Shown here: in pieces, positions 14,570 through 15,048 of the stretch | Numbering within the stretch: position 1 is the stretch's first letter | How the letters are laid out: each line of letters opens with the position of its first letter | Assembly: GCA_017963875.1 (NCBI GenBank) | Contig: JAGCTA010000139.1 | Coordinates: 1-15,048 of the forward strand | Direction of reading: 5' to 3' | Origin: Victivallales bacterium | Lineage (GTDB): Bacteria > Verrucomicrobiota > Lentisphaeria > Oligosphaerales > Oligosphaeraceae | Length of the DNA stretch: 15,048 nt | Program-made: the position numbers and the translations under genes | Notes under the pieces: generated by a model | What the model was told of the DNA's origin: nothing | What the model saw: only the letters and a program-made list of their open reading frames with translations | Database searches by the model: none

Positions 14570-15048
14570 ATGAAACCGTGTTTCTCATTCATCTACAACA
14601 ACGCTCTTTTCACCCCCCCAGACGAAGGACCAACGTGGAAAGTTGATGAGTCGCTCACAGTAACTATGAAAGCGACTGAATTTCCTGAATTCAATGCGGT
14701 CCATTGGCTTCTGTATTTTGAGAATACAGGCAAAAAAAACACTGGAATCCTTTCCGACATTTGGGATTGCAATGTTTCCTTTTCCCTCCCCTACAAGCCC
14801 CCACTGCGCAAAGGCTATCTTTTCGACGATGACGCACAGGCAGTGACAGTCATGCAAGGCATGGTCGATGGACGATTCTATAGCTACGATGATGCCGCAT
14901 CTGCAACGGAATACTCCTTGAAAGACGTCTATCCCCCCACATGGATGAGAAAATTGGAATATTCCAATGCGGGCAGCCGTTCCAGTGACAGCGTCATGCC
15001 TTTCTTTGAACTGAAATCCGAGGGACGCGGCGTAATTGCCGCCATCGG
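14570..15048 (+). CDS. N-terminal part of a putative alpha-galactosidase-like glycosidase (partial, runs off right edge)
   Basis: The frame opens at ATG 14570 and stays open for 159 codons to the window edge. AAAGGA lies 12 nt upstream, a little far. There is no signal peptide, so it is probably cytosolic. The visible part looks like the N-terminal beta-sandwich of GH36/GH31-type alpha-galactosidases: a region around FNAVHWLLYFENTG, then LSDIWDCNVSFSLP, and finally VMPFFELKSEGRGVIAAIG, where the family usually has a 'PFF-x-x-x-x-x-x-GRG-x-x-x-A-x-G' run before the catalytic barrel. The catalytic part is beyond the edge, so the family is not certain. It follows the importer genes on the same strand and may act on an imported alpha-linked oligosaccharide. 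Confidence 0.68.
   Translation, partial: MKPCFSFIYNNALFTPPDEGPTWKVDESLTVTMKATEFPEFNAVHWLLYFENTGKKNTGILSDIWDCNVSFSLPYKPPLRKGYLFDDDAQAVTVMQGMVDGRFYSYDDAASATEYSLKDVYPPTWMRKLEYSNAGSRSSDSVMPFFELKSEGRGVIAAI

Noticed and set aside
1..15048. CRISPR array, tRNA, rRNA, transposase or phage genes
   Set aside because: None was seen by reading: no regularly spaced repeats, no T-loop-like motifs in the gaps and no integrase or transposase motifs.

Overview
The window looks like a carbohydrate-use locus from a fermentative, probably gut-associated bacterium. The flavour (very large multi-domain secreted glycosidases, a GH28-like enzyme without a signal peptide, Gfo/Idh/MocA oxidoreductase, an RbsABC-type sugar importer, no SusC/SusD pair, moderate GC with AT-rich intergenic regions) suggests Lentisphaerota/Victivallales or a relative in the PVC group. 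This is inference from protein style only; no rRNA or other phylogenetic marker is present.

Layout. (1) 1-1187, plus: the C-terminal part of a large glycosidase-like protein entering from the left edge. (2) 1188-2176: almost 1 kb with no convincing gene. It holds a GC-rich hairpin-prone block (about 1224-1395) and then a strongly self-complementary stretch (about 1510-1895) that ends in a long stem plus T6 and contains a potential pseudoknot. This is the best candidate for something undescribed. (3) 2067-6592, plus: a near-consensus sigma-70 promoter followed by a secreted multi-domain glycosidase of about 1470 residues. (4) 6621-9489, minus: a compact apparent operon, transcribed leftward: small HARE-HTH-like protein, divergent GH28 enzyme, tartrate/D-malate dehydrogenase-like enzyme. 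(5) 9490-9792: an AT-rich divergent control region with short palindromes and a near-perfect promoter for the rightward genes. (6) 9793-14442, plus: Gfo/Idh/MocA oxidoreductase, then lipoprotein sugar-binding protein, double ATPase and permease of one importer. (7) 14570 to the right edge, plus: the N-terminal part of a probable alpha-galactosidase-like glycosidase.

How the genes may work together. Secreted enzymes would trim a plant-type glycan, the RbsABC-type importer would bring in a small sugar or oligosaccharide, and the GH28-like enzyme, oxidoreductase and hydroxyacid dehydrogenase (all without visible signal peptides) would work on the imported material inside the cell. GH28 and the rhamnosidase-like accessory domain point towards pectin or rhamnogalacturonan, but the actual substrate cannot be read from the sequence. 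Short motifs shared by the two intergenic regions (9490-9792 and 10831-10957) suggest common regulation.
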